Assembly: GCA_027021285.1 (NCBI GenBank)
Contig: JALUUP010000199.1
Location: 1-12,515, forward strand
Length of the DNA stretch: 12,515 nucleotides
Source of the DNA: Bacteroidota bacterium
Lineage (GTDB): Bacteria > Bacteroidota > Ignavibacteria > SZUA-365 > JAADGX01
Reading direction: 5' to 3'
Shown: positions 1 through 7,432 of the stretch, piece by piece
How the letters are laid out: each line of letters starts with the position of its first letter
Numbering within the stretch: the first letter of the stretch is position 1
Made by a program: the position numbers and the translations under genes
The notes under the pieces: generated by a model
Seen by the model: the letters and a program-made list of their open reading frames with translations, nothing else
What the model was told of the DNA's origin: nothing
Databases searched by the model: none

Positions 1-659
1 ATAACCGCTCGTTCCAGGTCTTCCCGGAAGTGCTCCACGGCGTAGGACATGAGGGAGGAATGAAACGCGCCGCTCACAACCAGTTCCTTGACCATTCGGG
101 CGCCCCGCTCACGGGCGAACTGCATGGCACGATGCACCCCCTCCACACTACCGGAAATGACGATCTGTCCCGGTGAGTTAAAGTTGGCCGGCTGCACGAC
201 GCCGGAATCGGAAGCATCCCGGCAAAGTTCTTCTACGGCTTCCTGCGCCAATCCGATAATTGCCGCCATGGTTCCGCGACTTCGTTTCCCCGCCTCGTAC
301 ATAAGTTCTCCTCGGCGTTGCACGAGTTTCAGTGCATCCTCAAACTCCAGCGCCCCCGCACAATACAGCGCCGAATACTCTCCGAGAGAATGCCCGGCAA
401 CCATGTCCGGACGCGTTCCAATTACGGCCAGGATCGCCGCGCTGTGCACAAAAATGGCGGGCTGAGTTATCCAGGTTTGTTTCAATTCCTCAACCGGGCC
501 TTCGAAACATATTTTCCTCAGGTCGAATCCCAGAATGTCATTAGCGCGATCAAAGATGTCTGCCGCGGGTTTTTCCAGCTGCACAAGGTCCTTTCCCATT
601 CCCACGTACTGGGACCCCTGCCCCGGAAAAACGAAGGCGGTTTTCACCGTATCACCCAT
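1..659 (-). CDS. fabD: Malonyl-CoA:ACP transacylase FabD (partial, C-terminus cut by window edge)
   Basis: FabD moves the malonyl group from CoA to acyl carrier protein, supplying the elongation unit for cytoplasmic type II fatty-acid synthesis. The 219 visible codons begin MGDTVKTAFVFPGQGSQYVG, containing the family signature FPGQGSQ at residues 11-17. The nucleophile elbow is GHSLGEY at 89-95, with Ser91 as the acyl-accepting residue. LVQRRG at 112-117 holds the expected carboxylate-binding Arg. SGAFHSSLM at 196-204 contains the catalytic His200. E. coli FabD is about 309 aa, so roughly the last 90 residues lie beyond base 1. The ATG follows the fabH stop by one base (TGACATG) and has no clear Shine-Dalgarno, so translation is probably coupled to fabH. 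It is the last visible gene of the yceD-rpmF-plsX-fabH-fabD operon; fabG and acpP are commonly next in such operons (family knowledge, not seen here). Confidence is high. Confidence 0.97.
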   Translation of the reverse strand, partial: MGDTVKTAFVFPGQGSQYVGMGKDLVQLEKPAADIFDRANDILGFDLRKICFEGPVEELKQTWITQPAIFVHSAAILAVIGTRPDMVAGHSLGEYSALYCAGALEFEDALKLVQRRGELMYEAGKRSRGTMAAIIGLAQEAVEELCRDASDSGVVQPANFNSPGQIVISGSVEGVHRAMQFARERGARMVKELVVSGAFHSSLMSYAVEHFREDLERAV

Positions 660-660
660 G

Positions 661-1650
661 TCAATCCAGCGCCCACTTAATGTAGGAAGCCCCCCATGTA
701 AATCCGGCGCCGAATGCAGCCAGGATCAGGTTGTCCCCTTTCTTGAGATGTCCATCCTGGTAGTATTCCGAAATACAAGTAGGAATCGTCGCCGCCGTCG
801 TATTCCCGTACCGGTCGATATTCACCATGACGTGATCCATGGACAGGCCCATGCGATCTGCGGTGGCGGAGATAATACGGAGATTTGCCTGGTGCGGCAC
901 GAGGTACGCAACGTCTTCCGACCGCAGGCCGTTTCTTTTCATGATCTCCAGCGAGACATCGGCCATTCCCTTCACGGCAACTTTGAAGACTGCCTGGCCA
1001 TCCTGACGAATGTAGTGATACCCTTTCTTTACCGTCTCCATCGAAGCGGGATGCAGGCTGCCGCCTCCAGGCATGCTGAGGAACTCCGCCCCGGAGCCGT
1101 CACAATAATTCACATAATCTCGAACCCCAAGTTCAGTATCCTCTTCACCCTCGATGAGAAAGGCACCTGCGGCATCTCCAAACAAGATACACGTGTTGCG
1201 ATCGTCCATGTCCACGATGGAAGTCATTTTGTCCGCACCGACGAGCAGAGCACGGCGGCTGCCTCCGGCGCGGACCATGTTCACCACCGTCGTCAACGCA
1301 AACAGAAAACCGGAACAGGCGGATACCACGTCGTAGCCCCAGGCATTGACTGCTCCCAGTTTTTCCATGGTAAGACATGCGGTGTGTGGAAACATCATAT
1401 CGGGTGTAACGGTGGCGACGACCAACAAGTCGATGTCCTCCGGCTTGAGACCACGTCTCTCCAGGGCCATTCTCGCTGCTTCCACCGCCATGTCCGACGT
1501 CGCTCCATGTTCCAGGTATCGGCGCTCCCGGATACCGGTTCGTGTTCGAATCCATTCATCGGTGGTATCGAGATACGATTCGAAATGACTGTTGGGAACG
1601 ACTTTGTCGGGAAAATAGTGCCCGACCGCGGTTATGACTGCATTCTTCAT
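661..1650 (-). CDS. fabH: Beta-ketoacyl-ACP synthase III (FabH)
   Basis: FabH condenses an acyl-CoA primer, usually acetyl-CoA, with malonyl-ACP, the first committed step of type II fatty-acid synthesis. The chosen ATG at 1650 gives 329 aa beginning MKNAVITAVGHYFPDKVVPN, which matches the usual FabH N-terminus. A longer reading from a TTG at 1683 would overlap plsX by 14 nt and add an unlikely 11-residue leader. The Cys-His-Asn triad is visible: Cys112 in VVSACSGFLFAL, His253 in VPHQANLRI and Asn283 in YGNTTAATIP. The loop DEWIRTRTGIRERR near residues 31-44 is also typical. Compared with E. coli (317 aa) there are some extra residues around 170-215, before the His motif, as in many FCB and Gram-positive relatives. 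It lies 19 nt after the plsX stop, with no obvious Shine-Dalgarno, and one base before the fabD start. Function is confident; the exact start is about 85% sure. Confidence 0.96.
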   Translation of the reverse strand: MKNAVITAVGHYFPDKVVPNSHFESYLDTTDEWIRTRTGIRERRYLEHGATSDMAVEAARMALERRGLKPEDIDLLVVATVTPDMMFPHTACLTMEKLGAVNAWGYDVVSACSGFLFALTTVVNMVRAGGSRRALLVGADKMTSIVDMDDRNTCILFGDAAGAFLIEGEEDTELGVRDYVNYCDGSGAEFLSMPGGGSLHPASMETVKKGYHYIRQDGQAVFKVAVKGMADVSLEIMKRNGLRSEDVAYLVPHQANLRIISATADRMGLSMDHVMVNIDRYGNTTAATIPTCISEYYQDGHLKKGDNLILAAFGAGFTWGASYIKWALD

Positions 1651-1669
1651 ATACGGATGTATGTAATGT

Positions 1670-2692
1670 TCAGGTTGGTTCAATCAGTGCGCGCAACGAT
1701 TCCTCGATGCGCATGTTCAAATGAGCGGCGACGGAATCATGCGCTTTCAGTATCATGTTTTGTACTGCCAGCGGCGAAGACTTGCCGTGCCCGATAATGG
1801 TCACACCGTTCACCCCCAGCAGCGGCACGCCACCGTACTTTTGGTAATCGAGGTTGGAAAGGACCTTCTTCAACGTACCGGACATGAGTCCCATCCACAA
1901 TGTGTGCATAATACTCTTTTTCGCATAATCCTGGAACTGCTTTTTCAGTAATCCAATCACTCCCTCGGCGAACTTCAGGATGATATTTCCTACGAACCCG
2001 TCACAAACAACCACTTCCACGGTCCCTTTCAGTACGTCCTTTCCTTCCACGTTTCCCACGAAATTGACGGGGGCCTTTTCGAGGAGTTCGTACGCCTTTA
2101 TCGAGAGCTCATTCCCCTTGCTCTTTTCTTCACCGACGTTGAGAAGCCCGACCTTGGGCGAAGATATTCCATAAAGCGTTTCGACATACACGCTCCCCAT
2201 CATGGCAAATTCCACGAGGTGCCGGGGTTTGCAGTCAACACTAGCTCCCGCGTCGAACACGATGCACACACCGGTTTCATTGGGAAAGGCGGTTCCAATC
2301 GTTGGGCGGCTGACACCGTGGATTCTGCCCAGGAGAAGCGTGGCGCCGGCCAAAACAGCTCCCGTATTTCCCGCGCTTACGAACGCGTCAACGTCGCCCT
2401 CCTTGTGCAAGGCAAATCCCCGCACCAGAGAAGAGTCTTTCTTGTTGCGCAACGCGTTGGTCGGCGATTCCGACATTTCCACGACCTGGGTCGTGTGCAC
2501 GACTTCGATCCGTTCCCGCGACGGATGTAATTCGTCGAGGAGGGCGTCGAGCTTCGGCTTGTCGCCCAGCAGGACACACGAAAACGGTGCATCCGAAGGC
2601 GTCACGGCGTTGACCGCGCCTTCGACGATTGCCCGGGGGGCATAATCGCCGCCCATGGCATCAACTGCGATACGGACCAGTGCAGCGGACAC
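1670..2692 (-). CDS. plsX: Phosphate acyltransferase PlsX
   Basis: PlsX converts long-chain acyl-ACP and inorganic phosphate to acyl-phosphate, the donor used by PlsY for the first acylation of glycerol-3-phosphate. It is a peripheral membrane enzyme joining fatty-acid and phospholipid synthesis. The 340-aa protein starts with the hallmark IAVDAMGGDYAPRAIVEG (residues 8-25). Other family blocks are SAGNTGAVLAGA (106-117), FDAGASVDCKP (146-156), LLNVGEEKSKGNEL (183-196), VCDGFVGNIILKFAEG (229-244) and GHGKSS (301-306). Length is normal for the family. The start is a GTG at 2692 with no clear Shine-Dalgarno. The next in-frame ATG falls inside the DAMGG motif and is too late, so GTG is the best choice. 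The gene follows rpmF after 29 nt, a widespread arrangement. Confidence is high. Confidence 0.97.
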   Translation of the reverse strand: MSAALVRIAVDAMGGDYAPRAIVEGAVNAVTPSDAPFSCVLLGDKPKLDALLDELHPSRERIEVVHTTQVVEMSESPTNALRNKKDSSLVRGFALHKEGDVDAFVSAGNTGAVLAGATLLLGRIHGVSRPTIGTAFPNETGVCIVFDAGASVDCKPRHLVEFAMMGSVYVETLYGISSPKVGLLNVGEEKSKGNELSIKAYELLEKAPVNFVGNVEGKDVLKGTVEVVVCDGFVGNIILKFAEGVIGLLKKQFQDYAKKSIMHTLWMGLMSGTLKKVLSNLDYQKYGGVPLLGVNGVTIIGHGKSSPLAVQNMILKAHDSVAAHLNMRIEESLRALIEPT

Positions 2693-2721
2693 GAGTTCGA
2701 GACAGCGTTATTGTTTCGAAA

Positions 2722-2901
2722 TCAGCTTTTTGGTGTAAAATGTGATCGCCCGTTATAGAAACCACATGCCGGGCAGGCCCGATGATTTACTTTCATCTCG
2801 CCACAGTTGTTGCACACCACGAGTGCAGGCGCTTGTGCCTTGTAATGCGTGCGCCGTTTTGCCGTTCGGGCTTTTGACATTCTACGTTTGGGATTCGGCA
2901 T
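2722..2901 (-). CDS. rpmF: 50S ribosomal protein L32
   Basis: This 59-aa gene encodes ribosomal protein L32 of the large subunit, beginning MPNPKRRMSKARTAKRRTHY. The basic N-terminus PKRRMSKARTAKRR is the L32 signature. The C-terminal half holds a C4 zinc ribbon: Cys30 and Cys33 in CNNC, then Cys43 and Cys46 in CPAC. This is the zinc-binding (C+) form of the protein. The protein ends GRSHFTPKS before a TGA stop. A Shine-Dalgarno GGAG lies six bases upstream of the ATG, one of the few good ribosome binding sites in this operon. It sits 27 nt after the yceD stop and 29 nt before the plsX start, the classic yceD-rpmF-plsX order. Confidence is very high. Confidence 0.97.
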   Translation of the reverse strand: MPNPKRRMSKARTAKRRTHYKAQAPALVVCNNCGEMKVNHRACPACGFYNGRSHFTPKS

Positions 2902-2928
2902 TTCTTGCTCCAGAAAAAAAACTGCACA

Positions 2929-3450
2929 TTATAATTTCAACTTCTTTAGTGTATCCCATCTCGGATCAGCGGTCTCGGGCTCCCCAACCCACCGTTCCCA
3001 CACCTTCGACTTGCACAGTGGATGTCCCTCATTATCCTCGCCACAGATTTTCCGTAAGGGAACAGCCAATTCGATAAACTGGCGTACATCTTCGGCGATG
3101 TCGATTTCATGTGCATGGGGAGGCAGCAATACCACTTCCGGCCCCTCCTCGTCATCGGACGATATGATATGCTGATCACCGGAGGTCATGTACACGAGCC
3201 AGAAATCAGCTTCCACCTGGATTTCCGTTTCATCCAGACAACGGTCACAGGGAAACCATCCGCTGGTGTGGCTGGTCACGTGCAATACGAACTGCCTCCT
3301 GGTCTTTTCCAGGATGATATTCACGTCGAACGGTTCGCGGAAACTATCGCTCAAACCGATGGCTTTCGGTGCAACCGTGATGGAATACCGGTGAACACCG
3401 TCTGACAGACCAGCTATGCGAAGAACAAGTATCTTATCTTTTCGTTTCAT
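2929..3450 (-). CDS. yceD: YceD/DUF177 family protein (23S rRNA accumulation protein)
   Basis: This 173-aa cytoplasmic protein belongs to the YceD/DUF177 family. The family is linked to 23S rRNA accumulation in bacteria and plants, and its gene almost always precedes rpmF. Seen here: a central CDRC motif (Cys68, Cys71) after HTSGWFP, an acidic stretch at 98-105 (SSDDEEGP), the block IDIAEDVRQFIELAVPLRKIC (117-136) with Cys136, a further Cys146, and the typical C-terminal DPRWDTLKKLK (162-172). In many relatives the region after 'PLRKIC' reads like 'CKGLCP'; here it is GEDNEGHPLCKSK, so the second metal-like pair is spaced C-X9-C. It is the first gene of the operon. The ATG is about 15 nt from the predicted transcription start and has no Shine-Dalgarno, so initiation may be near-leaderless. 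Family assignment is strong; molecular function is known only in outline. Confidence 0.9.
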   Translation of the reverse strand: MKRKDKILVLRIAGLSDGVHRYSITVAPKAIGLSDSFREPFDVNIILEKTRRQFVLHVTSHTSGWFPCDRCLDETEIQVEADFWLVYMTSGDQHIISSDDEEGPEVVLLPPHAHEIDIAEDVRQFIELAVPLRKICGEDNEGHPLCKSKVWERWVGEPETADPRWDTLKKLKL

Positions 3451-3472
3451 CGAAAATCGAAAACGTCTTATA

Positions 3473-3501
3473 AGTATAGGGAAAATTTACCGTGAAATCA
3501 A
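3473..3501 (-). promoter_or_regulatory. Sigma70-type promoter of the yceD-rpmF-plsX-fabH-fabD operon
   Basis: Read on the minus strand, TTGATT (3501-3496) and TATACT (3478-3473) are separated by exactly 17 nt. This is a near-consensus housekeeping promoter 23 nt upstream of the yceD ATG. The predicted transcription start near 3466 would leave a leader of only about 15 nt. It is divergent from the tRNA-His promoter. The match is seen directly; activity is inferred. FCB sigma factors can prefer other boxes, which lowers certainty. Confidence 0.65.
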
Positions 3502-3528
3502 TAGAATGACCATTCCAAGGATCCCGCG

Positions 3529-3558
3529 TTGCATTATGGACACAAATCTTGATATATT
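3529..3558 (+). promoter_or_regulatory. Putative promoter of tRNA-His
   Basis: TTGCAT (3529-3534) and TATATT (3553-3558) are 18 nt apart on the plus strand. A start near 3565 would give a leader of about 12 nt before the mature tRNA 5' end, which is normal for a single tRNA gene. A second TTGATA at 3549-3554 pairs less well with downstream AT-rich sequence. Pattern only. Confidence 0.45.
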
Positions 3559-3576
3559 AGTACGATTGATAATTAC

Positions 3577-3650
3577 GGTGAGCGTAGCTCAGTTGGTAGA
3601 GCATCAGATTGTGGCTCTGAGGGTCGCGGGTTCAAGCCCCGTCGCTCACC
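3577..3650 (+). tRNA. tRNA-His (GUG anticodon)
   Basis: The sequence folds as a canonical tRNA. The acceptor stem GTGAGCG (3578-3584) pairs with CGCTCAC (3643-3649). The D arm is GCTC-AGTTGGTA-GAGC. The anticodon stem TCAGA (3604-3608) pairs with TCTGA (3616-3620) around the loop TTGTGGC, with anticodon GTG at 3611-3613. The T arm is GCGGG-TTCAAGC-CCCGT. The genomic base at 3577 is G and the discriminator at 3650 is C, so the extra G-1:C73 pair diagnostic of tRNA-His is encoded. The 3' CCA is not encoded (CCCC follows), so it must be added by CCA transferase. The gene stands alone on the plus strand, between the divergent yceD operon and the convergent helicase operon, and ends at its own terminator. 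Confidence 0.97.
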
Positions 3651-3658
3651 CCCTCGTG

Positions 3659-3682
3659 AAAAGGCAGGATGTCCTGCCTTTT
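3659..3682. terminator. Bidirectional intrinsic terminator
   Basis: A perfect 11-bp inverted repeat, AAAAGGCAGGA / TCCTGCCTTTT with a 2-nt centre (effectively a 4-nt loop), lies 8 nt after the tRNA-His. A-tracts and T-tracts flank the GC core symmetrically, so the hairpin reads as a terminator on both strands. It would end tRNA-His transcription on the plus strand and transcription of the helicase-nuclease operon on the minus strand. The T tract is short (4), so efficiency is uncertain. Confidence 0.8.
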
Positions 3683-3690
3683 CCCATTAA

Positions 3691-3802
3691 ACGAAGCCCT
3701 TCCGAAGCAACCCGTCTCCCATGTTCGTTTTGCAAGTAGTGAGGATCGTGAAATTGATCAATGGGAGACATAACTTTCGTCTTCGAGAAGGGCTTTCATT
3801 CG
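3691..3802. repeat. Large imperfect inverted repeat / long hairpin of unknown role
   Basis: Three arm segments pair in nested order. AAGCCCTTC (3694-3702) pairs with GAAGGGCTT (3787-3795). CGAAG (3703-3707) pairs with CTTCG (3781-3785) across a one-base bulge. GTCTCCCAT (3714-3722) pairs with ATGGGAGAC (3761-3769). An asymmetric internal loop (3708-3713 against 3770-3780) and a 38-nt apical region (3723-3760, containing the palindrome TTGATCAA) complete it. Twenty-three base pairs in collinear order are unlikely by chance. It lies beyond the tRNA terminator on the plus strand, and in the 3' untranslated region of the helicase-nuclease gene on the minus strand. It could be an mRNA 3' structure, a small RNA, or the remnant of a miniature inverted-repeat element. 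No open reading frame here looks real. Confidence 0.6.
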
Positions 3803-3847
3803 TTAGAATAATAATACGGCACTGATCGATCCATTGCAAGGAAAGAA

Positions 3848-6800
3848 TCAGCGATCGAGGATACATGCGCCGTCCTGGAGGCGGTACGGGCAATGAAAGC
3901 AGTGTTCCCTGTTGGCATCGGCGCGTCCACCCGACAAGATCTGCTTCATACGCTTGATATCACGTGATATGTCCGCTCGAAGGTGTTGAAGGCGTTGCGG
4001 GGAGTAAGACAGGGAAACAACTTCGCCAAGTGTCGTGGAAAACAGCCAAGCGCGGACATTTCCGGAGACGTTTAATCCTGATACCAGCAGCGCATAAACA
4101 TTCATTTGCGGCTCGTAACGAATCCGCAGGGAATCAAGATTTCCACGCGAAGTTTTGAAATCAATGATTTCCCAATCCTCGTCCCTCTTGAATAAAACGT
4201 CCATCGTTCCTTCGACAATGTCTCCATCGAGACTTGCCGAAAGTGCAACCTCGCGCCGCACCGATCCTTCGTGCAGTTCGTTCAACTGTCGGTACAATTC
4301 GTGGGCGCGGAAATTGCGCACGTGTTCAAGTACAGAAGCCATCATATCGTCGGCACCGTGAAGCTTCAACCAGTCCGCGATCCGGTCCTCCTGGAGATCA
4401 AGCTCTATGACCTTGTGCACCAAAGTTCCCAGGTCCCCGGAAGACGGTTTTCCAAGGTCTTCACCCCGTTGGCCGGAAGTTGGAACGGGAAAATCCAGAT
4501 GACCGGAAAGTAGATATCTTCGTTCGCACCAGTGGAGATAAGCAAGCCTGGTGGCAGTCGTGGTCAAGACTGATTGTCTCTGGAGACGATCGAGCACATG
4601 TACCCGCGGCGAGTATTCGGTCCTCGTACCCAACAATTGGTATGGTTGATCCGAATCGATGCTCGAAATGACAGGGACATCAATCCGCACCTGTAAGCGT
4701 TCATACGACGGGCGGTCGGTTTGAAGATGCAGAACGTCAAGATGATCCGTGACGGTAAAGGAGGACTCTGACAAGGACAGGTTGAGCGCGGCAGATATTC
4801 GCCCGAATATCGACCCAGCACCGTATTTTTCCGAAGTGCACAACACCAGGGTATCCATCGCTCGGGTCATCCCGACGTAATACAGGCGCGTTTCTTCCTG
4901 TGCTTGTTTTGCCTTTTCAAAAAATCTCGCGATCTCGTAAACGGGAGAGGGTTTCTTCTTCGTTACCTGTCTATCCACGTACGGCTTCCAGACAAAACCG
5001 ATGCCGGGCATATATACCGTCTCGTCCACCTTTCCCGCGTTCCGGTCGAGGAACGGAAGATAAACCACGGGAAATTCCAGGCCCTTTGAAGCATGTACCG
5101 TAAGTATTTGAACACGCTCCGGATCCGGCTCGAATTCCGCCTCCTTCTCACGGATTTTATTGTCGAGATAACGCTCCAGCACGCGGGCGAAATCGAAGAG
5201 CGCCTGGCGACCTTCTCCCTCAAATGATCGCGCGATGTCCAGAAGTTTATCAATATTGGCGATGGACTGCTCGCCTCGTTGACGGGATGCAGCCACCGCG
5301 TACCATGAGTGCTCGGCCAAAAGGTTCTGGATAAAAAGAGAAACGGGAAGCCTGTTCGCAAGTTCCAACACACGCTTGAGGCGCCGCGTGATGTCGCTGA
5401 TCAATTCGCCTTGATTGCCTTCAAGGCCATATTGTAACTTCTCCCACAAGATCGAACCCGGATTTTTCGAGACACGATACAACAAGGCATCCGATAAATC
5501 GAAAAACGGTGAACGCAATACGCCCATAAGGGCGACATCGTCGTGTGGAAGCATAAGAAATCGCAAGTAATTCGCAACATCCCAAACTTCCTGGGTGAAG
5601 TAAAATCCACCTCCCTTCGATACCTCGTACGGAACACTGTATCGCCGTAACGCTTGCAGAACATCCTGAAGGTGGTCATGTTTCCGAATGAGAACGGCAA
5701 TATGGCCCGGCTTTACGGTCTCCAGGCCGGTTTTCATTCGCACCTTCCGTTTGCTTTTAAGCAGCGTCACGATGGACTTGCCGAGAAGGTCCACCTGGCC
5801 GTCATCTTCAGTCTCGTTGCGTCCAGCGCACAGGATTTCTATTGTTCCGTGATGTGTTTCCAAGCCCCTCGGAATGCCGGAAACAAACGGTGTATAGAAA
5901 ACGCCAAGGTCCATTGCCTCCGAGGCAAAAACCCGGTTGATAAACGCTGCGTTTTCCTTCGGGAGTCGAAAACTTTCCTTCAACAGGATGCATCCGCTCT
6001 TCTCTTCGTCCGTGATCGACTCGTCGTTTTCAAATCCGGGCAAGGGTGCCGCAAGTTCCTTCTGCCGCGAGAGCACAGCTTTTCTCATGTCGTTGAACAT
6101 CTCGACATCTGCGCCCCGAAACCGGTATATCGATTGCTTCGGGTCGCCGACGACAAAAACGTTTCCCCGCGTGAGATTGGCGCTGATCGCCATGACAATC
6201 CGGTGCTGCAACGGGTCGGTGTCCTGGTATTCATCCACCATGATATAAGGATACTCACGATGAACTTTCTCCGCGACGTCCGGACGTTCGAGCATCCGAA
6301 GCGCGCGATACTGGAGATCATAGAAATCCAGCAGATTGCGCTCCTCCATCCGTTTGGCTATGGCCGACCTGATCCGCGCCGCCATGCACATAACCGTAAC
6401 TTGCTGATCCGCGAAATCTGCCAACGACTCCCCGAGGCTCCGCTTGTCGTGCCCGGTCAATCCTTTCAAGCGCTCCCGGCTTACCTGCATCGAATGCAGA
6501 AGAGCATCAAGATCAATTCCGGAGGACTCCCCGGCAATAAGATGATTCTTTCGAAAGCCCTTCCCGTCCTTCGTCAAAAGCATATCGAACAGCGCTGTAT
6601 ACCATTGCATCCGATCGACAAGATCGGAGTCCGGAGTCCAGTTCCGGAGGATATCCCTGATTGAACCAGCGGAATCTTCTTTGAACACCCCCTTTCGGAT
6701 CGCAGTATCGAGCAGCGCAAACCACCCTGGACGACTTCCCTGGAATTCCGGCAACATGTTCAAAGCATCGTAGTAGTTTTCCACCAAGGCGGAAGCGGTT

Positions 6801-7432
6801 GCCGCCCGCGCGTTCTCACAACTCGCCCCAGCGGGAAGCTCCCGATGATCCGTCGCGATAATCCGAATACGAGTTGTTCCATGCGTCCTGCCCAAAACAT
6901 TGAACAATCGCTTCAGCGGATCGTGAAGCAGGTCATCGGGCGTACCGAGGACAGCCTCGATATTCTCACGGACAACTTCGGAGACGAGCAATTCCTTGTC
7001 CACGTCGCTGATTATGGAAAACCCGGGGTCGACTCCCGACTCGATCGGATAATCGTTCAGGAGCCGGCGACAGAAGGCATGTATGGTCGTGATGTTCGCG
7101 GTAAGAAGGGCGTCTGCGCACTGTTGAAGTCTGCGTCGTTCGTCCGATTCCGCGCTATCCATGCGGGCACGGACCTCGTCGCCGATTTTCTTGACGAGTT
7201 CACCGGCGGCTTTTTCCGTGAATGTGATTGCAACAATGTTCTGTGGAGGAACGGGATTCTCTTTCCGTGTAATGAGACGGAGGTAGCGCTCGACAAAAAC
7301 GCGGGTCTTGCCCGAACCCGCGTTTGCTACGACAATGACGTGCCGATCATCGGTCAGCGCTTTTCTCTGGTTACCGGTAAACTTCTCTGACACGAGCGAG
7401 TCCGACACGCCGCTCAACGCTGCACCAGGCAT
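3848..7432 (-). CDS. addA: UvrD/AddA-like helicase with C-terminal PD-(D/E)XK nuclease (RecB/AddA type)
   Basis: This 1194-aa protein has the SF1A helicase order: Walker A GSGKT (39-43), ITFTEKAAGEL (about 69-79), TTIHAF (about 115-120), Walker B DEYQDTDP (400-407), GDPKQSIYRFRG (429-440), ESFR (486-489), TVHASKGLEFPVVY (778-791) and EETRLYYVGMTRA (846-858). A RecB-type nuclease follows: H1006 in GTLVHKV, E1061, D1078 in TMDVLF, D1091 and K1093 in IIDFKTS, and QMNVY (1109-1113). Cys969, Cys1178, Cys1181 and Cys1190 are placed like the Fe-S cysteines of AddB/Cas4 nucleases. It probably unwinds and resects double-strand breaks for RecA. The ATG at 7432 overlaps the upstream gene by 19 nt; a GTG at 7408, 5 nt past that stop, would give 1186 aa. 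The open frame continues upstream to 7807, but that stretch is out-of-frame reading of the previous gene. No AddB or RecC partner is visible, so the symbol is approximate. Confidence 0.88.
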   Translation of the reverse strand: MPGAALSGVSDSLVSEKFTGNQRKALTDDRHVIVVANAGSGKTRVFVERYLRLITRKENPVPPQNIVAITFTEKAAGELVKKIGDEVRARMDSAESDERRRLQQCADALLTANITTIHAFCRRLLNDYPIESGVDPGFSIISDVDKELLVSEVVRENIEAVLGTPDDLLHDPLKRLFNVLGRTHGTTRIRIIATDHRELPAGASCENARAATASALVENYYDALNMLPEFQGSRPGWFALLDTAIRKGVFKEDSAGSIRDILRNWTPDSDLVDRMQWYTALFDMLLTKDGKGFRKNHLIAGESSGIDLDALLHSMQVSRERLKGLTGHDKRSLGESLADFADQQVTVMCMAARIRSAIAKRMEERNLLDFYDLQYRALRMLERPDVAEKVHREYPYIMVDEYQDTDPLQHRIVMAISANLTRGNVFVVGDPKQSIYRFRGADVEMFNDMRKAVLSRQKELAAPLPGFENDESITDEEKSGCILLKESFRLPKENAAFINRVFASEAMDLGVFYTPFVSGIPRGLETHHGTIEILCAGRNETEDDGQVDLLGKSIVTLLKSKRKVRMKTGLETVKPGHIAVLIRKHDHLQDVLQALRRYSVPYEVSKGGGFYFTQEVWDVANYLRFLMLPHDDVALMGVLRSPFFDLSDALLYRVSKNPGSILWEKLQYGLEGNQGELISDITRRLKRVLELANRLPVSLFIQNLLAEHSWYAVAASRQRGEQSIANIDKLLDIARSFEGEGRQALFDFARVLERYLDNKIREKEAEFEPDPERVQILTVHASKGLEFPVVYLPFLDRNAGKVDETVYMPGIGFVWKPYVDRQVTKKKPSPVYEIARFFEKAKQAQEETRLYYVGMTRAMDTLVLCTSEKYGAGSIFGRISAALNLSLSESSFTVTDHLDVLHLQTDRPSYERLQVRIDVPVISSIDSDQPYQLLGTRTEYSPRVHVLDRLQRQSVLTTTATRLAYLHWCERRYLLSGHLDFPVPTSGQRGEDLGKPSSGDLGTLVHKVIELDLQEDRIADWLKLHGADDMMASVLEHVRNFRAHELYRQLNELHEGSVRREVALSASLDGDIVEGTMDVLFKRDEDWEIIDFKTSRGNLDSLRIRYEPQMNVYALLVSGLNVSGNVRAWLFSTTLGEVVSLSYSPQRLQHLRADISRDIKRMKQILSGGRADANREHCFHCPYRLQDGACILDR

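Noticed and set aside
535..1797. 420-codon plus-strand open frame opposite fabH
   Set aside because: It lies antisense to an unmistakable fabH with intact catalytic residues, has no family motif, and is a typical antisense shadow in GC-rich DNA.
3416..3739. Plus-strand open frame across tRNA-His
   Set aside because: It reads through the tRNA gene and the terminator; not a protein.
3577..3802. tRNA-His as an integration site for a mobile element, with the inverted repeat as its scar
   Set aside because: No integrase, no duplicated tRNA 3' end and no foreign-looking genes were seen nearby; the neighbouring genes look like normal chromosome.
3687..3893. 68-codon minus-strand frame after the helicase stop
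   Set aside because: It overlaps the helicase C-terminus in another frame and covers the inverted repeat; no start signal or recognisable sequence.
5654..6664. 336-codon plus-strand open frame inside the helicase gene
   Set aside because: It is antisense to conserved helicase motifs, including the Walker B DEYQDTDP region; no recognisable domain and no ribosome binding site.
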